From Dimargaris cristalligena (lineage: Eukaryota > Kickxellomycota > Dimargaritomycetes > Dimargaritales > Dimargaritaceae), in NCBI GenBank assembly GCA_027576995.1, contig JANBQC010000705.1:1-13119 (forward strand): a stretch of DNA of 13,119 nt, written 5' to 3'. Position numbers and translations under genes: made by a program. The stretch's first letter is position 1. Each line of letters begins with the position of its first letter. This document shows positions 8,135-13,119 of this stretch, piece after piece. The notes below the pieces were generated by a model. It did not search any database. It had not been told where the DNA came from and saw nothing but the letters and a program-made list of their open reading frames with translations.

Positions 8135-11100
8135 CTAAATGTGGGTTAACTCAAGGAGACATTCCTTCCAACATGAAAGAAACCCGCTAACTGTTTCTAC
8201 CTGGAATTGCTTAGAGTTGTAATGTGTGGTGATTTCCAATCCCCGAGCAGTATTCCAAGCTGCAAAATCGAATAAATACGGGTAAATATTTTGACTCTTC
8301 GTGGTGCGTAATTCGTCAATCATGGCAGGCCGGTCGATCAAGAGAGTCGTGGAATCCGGGGAATCGTGAAACCCGAATTGAGGTTCAGCATCGAACTGTC
8401 GCTGTAGTTCAGTCTCGTCATCGGAGAAGCAATATAGGTTTTTGGTCACAGTGCGCAAGAAGCCGCTGTCCATCCCTGTGCTTAACGTGGCTTGAATGCC
8501 ACGCAAGGTGATTGCTAAATCGCCATCTAAAGAATTCTGCAAAACTAGGGGAAACTGGCAGGCAAAAAAACCGACCGTACGAGAGACATCGAGCTTGCCC
8601 TGGGGATCTTTTCGACCATGGCTTGAATACACCACACTCAATTGAGTTAGTCCAAAATGCCGGTGGTAGGCACATACTAACGCGGACAAGATCAGCTCAA
8701 CGGGAACAGCGCCTAGCTGATTGGTCACAACGGTCATGAGCTGGCGAGTAGCGCTTTGACCGATACATTCCCTGGCGTACTCCCGCGTTTCGTTAGTAAT
8801 CAGTGTGCCATCCGTAGAAAGTTCCACTGCCAGGGGGATGCCTGCGAGGGGCAAGTCAATACTGCATGGATCGATGAACTGGGCCAAAGAATACAGATGA
8901 TCAGCCCACGCTGAATAAGAGTGGGTAATGGGATCGAGAGTTTGACCAGTAAGGAAGGCCGTTAGGTCTTCGCGAACAATCTGTACCGATAAAAGGTCAA
9001 AAACCAAGTGGTGAACCGAGATGTAGACATACTGAATGTCATCAACGTCAAACACTCGGACCTGAGAAATTGGTCCCTTATCGAAATTAATCAAGTGGTT
9101 AATGGCATTAAGTTGGCTCAATGCGTCACGAATATCATCCAATCGATGGTACTCGAAACAGGTGGACGACGGGCCATCTATACTGCCGAAAGAGATCATC
9201 GTTTCCCCATCGATAGGCCGGAAGCGGGCCCGGAGCATGTCATGGCGCTGTACCACCTTGAACCAGGCGGCTTGCCACTGTTGAGCAGTGAACCGGGATC
9301 GGGATTCAAATAGGGTGGGTAGAGGGAAGAAGTGAGGGTCAGTCAGTTGAAGGGCAAACAGCTCTAATTGGGGTGGGGTTGGTCGCACCGTCCATGACTC
9401 TGAGTAGAAATCTCCGCAGGTATCCCCAGTAAATGCTTCGAAGGATTCGGTCGGGATCGAGGCTAGTTCGGCGAGGTAGGAAATCGTGTTAGACCGGTTA
9501 ATATCCGTTAGGGTCAGTGTGAGGTTATGGCGACGACAACGGGACACTAATTGAATGGCGGACAGAGAGTTACCACCAATTTGGAAAAATGTGGACGCTG
9601 GTAAGATAATACTTGGATCAATCCGAAGAGTCTCAGCAATCAAACCAATGAGCCGGGCTTCGGTCGGCCTGGCTTCAACAACCCTACGGCTGTTATCATT
9701 GGCGGTAAAATTATATTTGGGTAAAGCCTTCCGGTCAATTTTACCAACCCGGGTCAGTGGTAATTCGGCCAGTTCCACCAAGACAGACGGTATCATGTAG
9801 TGGGGTAGTCGAGATCGCAGGGAGTCTAAAATAGAAGCGGCCTGACCAGAAGGGGGTATAATATAGCCGACCAAGTGGCTTTCGTCCTGGACAATAACGC
9901 AGGCCTGGTCCACGACGGGGTAAAGTTCCAAGGCACTCTCGATTTCGCCTAGCTCCATCCGGAACCCCCGCAACTTCACCTGGTTATCAACCCGGCCGAG
10001 ACACTCGATTTGACCATTGGGCAACCAGCGGGCCAGGTCACCCGATTGGTAGATGCGCTCACCCGTAAACGGACTCAAAATAAATTTGTCCTGGGTAAGC
10101 TTAGGGCGATTGAGGTAGCCACGGGCCACACCGCGACCGCCTAAGTAGAGCTGGCCTATGGCACCGACAGGGACCGGGCGTAGGTGGGTGTCAAGAATAA
10201 TGCCGGTGGCATTGGGCAGGGGAGCACCAATAGGGAGTACTGCACTGTTGGACTGGAGTTGAGTCCAGTGGGACCCGCACGCCACTTCGGTGGGACCGTA
10301 CCAGTTGATGAGCTCCACCGAGTCGGCCCATTTATTCACTACTCCTTGGTTAGCTGGTTCACCAGTGATTATCACTTGGCGCAAATTAGTGGAAATGGCC
10401 GGATCAAAGCTAGAGAGTAGGGAAGGGGTGCAGCAGGCTCGAGTGGCCTGGGCAAGGGTGCCTTCGTATTCCCCTTGGGTTACAAGGAGGGTACCGCCGA
10501 AGGACAGCGTGGTCCATATCTCGGACAGAGACACATCGAAGGTGGGCGTGACGAGGGTGGGAGTAATGGCGCCGGGGGCCATGTTCGTAATAGTACCCAT
10601 ACCTTGCCAGTGGTTGGCTAGCGCTTGGTGTTCGTGCATGACCCCCTTGGGGGTACCGGTCGAACCTGATGTGTAGATAACCACTGCCAAATGGGAGGGA
10701 TCAATGGTTGGCGACAAATATACGCTAGTCGGGCCATCGGCAAATAGTTTAGCACTCTTTATTGGTACCATAGGTATAGCCAACTCGAGAGAGTCTAATG
10801 TTGAAAGATAGGATGGCTTGCCCAAAATAGCGATGGCTTGCGTGTCTTCCAAAATCAGCCAGTGCCGCTCAAGGGGGTAATCAGGAGCCAGAATCACAAA
10901 CTCACAACCGGCCTTCCAAACGGCCAGTTGCCCTATAAGAAGTTCCGGGCAGTTGTCGGCGACTAGGGCCACTATCCGGTCGGAACCACAGGGTGCATTC
11001 AGGGCGAGTGAGTGGGCCAGCCGATTGGCAGCTATGTCCAGTTGGGCGTAGGTGTATTGTTGACCGCTATGAATGAGGGCCGTGAGGTGAGGTGCACGCA

Positions 11101-13032
11101 CACATTGTAGTTCGAATAGGTCGTGAGCCAGGGCTAGGGGGCTATCGCGTGGGTTTGTGGCCCAGCTTTCCAGCAGTTGCTCGCGCTCAGGTGAAGTGAT
11201 TATATGGGTATTAGTAAGTGGGCTATTGGCATCTGCGGAAAGTAAAGTCGACAAGGCTGTGATGAAATGGTCGGCAAATGTGCTGATAAACTCGGGGCTA
11301 AAATCTAGTGATCGATAAGTTACACGGAGTTGGAGCTGAACCTCTTGGGTATAGGCGATGACTGCTAATGGGAAATCGGTGGGATCCCAGTAGTTATCTA
11401 GTTCCAATTGGAATGGCAGATTTGGATTTGCAGGGGCTTCAGGGTAGTTTTCCAAAACCAGGAGAGTATTAAATAGTGGGCGTTCTTGGTCGAGACCGCT
11501 CCAGCGGTGAATATCCGTGAGTCGACAGTGTTCAAATCCGTGGGCCTGGGTACTCGTTGCATATACCGTCTGTAGGGTATTTCGGACAGATGGATTTTTG
11601 CCCAGTGCCACTCGGCAAGGTATTGTGTTGATGCATGGTCCGATGATCCTCTCGATATCTTCCACGGGAACATTCCGACCCGAGACGACTACGCCAAAGA
11701 TTAAATCAGTCGATCCGGTATAACAGTGAAGTACCACCGCCATCGCTACTCGAAGAAGGGTCGAAAGGGTAACCTCATGGGCACTTAGGTGCTTATTGAT
11801 TTGATCAACAACTGGCACGGATCGTTCGACTTCTCCGTAGAAAGCAGTATCGCTAGGTCGCAGGGTGGGGAAAGGCGGTCGGTGGTGCGCTTGCACTAAT
11901 AGACTCGGCTCATTAATGCCAGAAAATTCACGAGCCCAGAAACGTTCTGCTTCATTAGTGTCTTGGTCAAAAATATGGTCGACAAAAACGCTGTAGCTTA
12001 CAGCTTGGGGAAGTGTGTCCTCCGAATAGTAACTAATGACGCTTTGGAGTAGCAGCCCGATAGACCAACCGTCAACCATGGCATGGTGGACTGAGACCAA
12101 GAATCTATATGAACTTGGTGCTGTCTGAAAAAGGCCGAACCGGATCCAAGGTCGGTCAGGATTGAACCCGACAATCCGTTCTTGCTGGAAAAACTGCTCG
12201 CGCATATCATCATCATATGTTTTCTCCCAACTTTGGATGGTCCAATGGGCGTCAAAGTTTTTGGTTACAATCTGCAGATTTTTATCGGACTGGGATCCAC
12301 CGGCAGTCAAAAAGCGCGTACGAAGGATTGGATGGTCATGCACAGTTTGATTCCACGCCTTTTGGAATTGGCCAACATTGAGATCGCCATCGATATTGAA
12401 TCCTAGTTGAACCATGTAAGCAGCCGGGTCTTGGAGGGTGGCGAATAGCAAACCTTCTTGAACAGGTAAGCAGGGATAAATATCCTCGATATCAGTCACA
12501 ACCAGGTCTAGTAAGGGTAGGTCGTCCTGAACCAACTTGGTAAAATCGGAATCAGTTAATATAGCGGAAGAGAAGTCACTAGCTGTCACAATAGTGGGTG
12601 CGGGAACAGTCCTGTTGGAGTAACCACAGATTCTCTTAGTTATAATCCAAGATAGACTAAAGATAAATTTTATTGTAAGATAGATAGAAGTAAGAAAGAA
12701 CTGCAAGATGAGAATTAAGCTCATCGTAGTGGTATTTATTAGGTGTAGTTTCGACCAATAGGATCGCTCGAAATACCCAATACAGTAAATGGTACTCGGG
12801 GGGGAGATGCAGTCCAACAAGTCCTGCATTCGAGAATGAGCTGCTCAAGAGAAGTCCGCCACTGATCAACTACTCGTTGGATGGTTGTTGAGTGGTGTAG
12901 CTCGTTGGAGCACATTACACTAAGCACGAGTCCGTTGTCAACACTATAGTCACAGGCCACGCTGAGTACCCAACTGAAGAGTTCATTCTTACTCCAATCA
13001 TCTGTCCAGCCCATTTCGATGTTTTGAGGGCA
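8135..13032 (-). CDS. Non-ribosomal peptide synthetase, 5'-partial and spliced: E - C - A - T - E
   Basis: NRPS that activates one amino acid in the visible module, condenses it and epimerises it. Suggested structure: complement(join(8135..12582,12777..13032)), continuing beyond the right edge. Residues are numbered from the ATG at 12829, used only as a ruler. The upstream exon encodes the end of an epimerase domain. The large exon encodes C (~113-548, HHAMVDG at 248-254, SGRN at 383-386, IGPCINTIP at 396-404); A (~560-1042, YTSGSTGTPKG at 719-729, WYGPTE at 843-848, YQSGDLARW at 927-935, GRVDNQVKLRGFRMELGEIE at 945-964, K1030); T (GGNS, Ser1088); and a terminal E (~1145-1564). All core motifs are intact. 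Hand-read A-domain pocket: D-V-S-C-I-T-W-C-G-K, not one I recognise. There is no TE, R or terminal condensation domain after E, so release must occur elsewhere. The ATG at 12829 is rejected as start because the sequence after it is intron-like and the exon before it is NRPS coding in another frame. Confidence 0.9.
8138..9397 (-). other. Terminal epimerization (E) domain
   Basis: E domains invert the alpha carbon of the carrier-bound residue to the D form. Evidence for E rather than C: HHLVFDLLSVQIVREDL (1273-1289), whose HHLV start and EDL end fit the E motif; SSHGRKD (1402-1408), matching the E-type EGHGRE; and RTVGFFACQFP (1417-1427), matching the E-type VGWFT block. The second motif His (H1274) and Asp1278 are kept, while the usual Gly after Asp is Leu1279 and the usual Trp after Ser is Val1282. 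The protein ends 10-15 residues after the last expected helix, so no further domain fits before the stop. Probably active, though the two substitutions leave some doubt. Confidence 0.8.
12583..12776 (-). other. Inferred intron between E and C domain exons
   Basis: NRPS coding on either side lies in different minus-strand frames: the E-domain end in one, the C-domain start in another. The DNA between is AT-rich and translates to hydrophobic low-information sequence. A GTATTT donor at 12776 and a TGTGACAG acceptor ending at 12583 restore the frame (one base plus two bases make a codon) and give a linker running into SDF at the start of the next C domain, like the SDFPL linker usual between E and C. 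Frame-compatible alternatives: donors at 12795 or 12783 with the CTTGCAG acceptor ending at 12701, which would keep a hydrophobic insert, or the weak donor at 12818 with the 12583 acceptor. The CAACAG acceptor at 12612 fits none of these donors in frame. An intron is likely; its exact edges are not certain. Confidence 0.6.
12777..13032 (-). other. Exon encoding the C-terminal end of an upstream epimerization domain
   Basis: The minus-strand frame of the ATG at 13014 reads as the last ~70 residues of an E domain: a hydrophobic strand, then a strand equivalent to the family's LxxxWTYS, then a helix with TIQRVVDQW and a closing LILEC, which matches the conserved LxxHC end of E domains. The following C domain starts with DIEDIYPCLPVQEGLLF (113-129 on the ruler), a usual order. 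Reading upstream, an in-frame TGA at 13038-13036 marks the exon limit. The acceptor TGTGACAG ending at 13033 lies just after it, with a CTGAC branch-like site about 20 bases upstream. Confidence 0.7.
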
Positions 13033-13119
13033 CTGTCACAGTGTGGTGGTGTCAGGCCACTAAAATGAACAACAAAAATATATCAAAAGGGCAGGGTGGC
13101 TTCTCCAGGTGAACTGGTT
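13033..13119 (-). other. Probable intron at the right edge of the window
   Basis: No NRPS-like translation is seen in any minus-strand frame here, and the E-domain frame is closed by TGA (13038-13036) and TAG (13062-13060). The segment ends in an acceptor-like TGTGACAG with a CTGAC branch-like site (13055-13051), and has a second acceptor-like TTTTAG at 13060 that would lead into the TGA. No good GT donor is visible, so the intron probably begins beyond the window. Confidence 0.45.

Noticed and set aside
8418..12406. Several frames of 60-128 codons opposite or overlapping the minus-strand NRPS
   Set aside because: They are shadows of a strongly conserved NRPS reading frame, with no motifs of their own.
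12600..12829. N-terminal membrane anchor on the minus-strand NRPS, suggested by a run of hydrophobic residues after the ATG at 12829
   Set aside because: The DNA is AT-rich and intron-like, and the adjacent upstream exon encodes an E-domain end in a different frame. The hydrophobic run is most simply intron translated through.
12583..12829. Frame change between E and C exons as a true frameshift making a pseudogene
   Set aside because: The intervening DNA is not NRPS coding in any frame and carries usable donor and acceptor sites that restore the frame, so an intron is simpler. A broken gene cannot be fully excluded without RNA data.

Overview
The window holds the 3' parts of two large non-ribosomal peptide synthetase (NRPS) genes in convergent, tail-to-tail orientation, separated by about 930 bases of AT-rich intergenic DNA. 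It reads as eukaryotic and most likely fungal. There are no Shine-Dalgarno sites, AATAAA-type signals follow both stop codons, and the minus-strand gene is continuous as a protein only if spliced. The terminal thioester reductase resembles the Lys2-type reductases of fungi. An early-diverging fungus would fit the intron-poor megasynthase and the mixed base composition, but that is a guess, and the sequence alone does not name a species.

Region 1 (1-7202, plus strand): a synthetase entering from the left edge and ending in its own stop codon. Its visible domain order is C (C-terminal half), degenerate A, degenerate T, degenerate C, then an intact A, an intact T and a reductive release domain (R). 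The middle three domains have lost nearly all catalytic motifs, yet stay in one uninterrupted frame for about 3 kb. The final A-T-R unit keeps all of its key motifs.

Region 2 (7203-8134): no convincing gene. It contains poly(A)-like signals for both genes, an isolated TATA box followed by an AATAAA about 115 bases later, and a GC-richer patch that is open in one frame on each strand.

Region 3 (8135-13119, minus strand): a second synthetase entering from the right edge. Visible order is E (C-terminal end), an intron, C, A, T, and a terminal E with no release domain after it. The reading frame starting at an ATG near 12829 is misleading: its first roughly 80 residues are mostly intron translated through. 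The true gene continues upstream beyond the window.

Working model (inference): the two genes belong to one biosynthetic cluster. The minus-strand enzyme ends in an epimerase and has no way to release its product. The plus-strand enzyme ends in a reductase. A split assembly line passing a D-configured intermediate from one to the other, released as an aldehyde or alcohol, would fit. The dead C domain just before the last A-T-R complicates this and leaves open that A-T-R works alone, as in Lys2-like carboxylate reductases.
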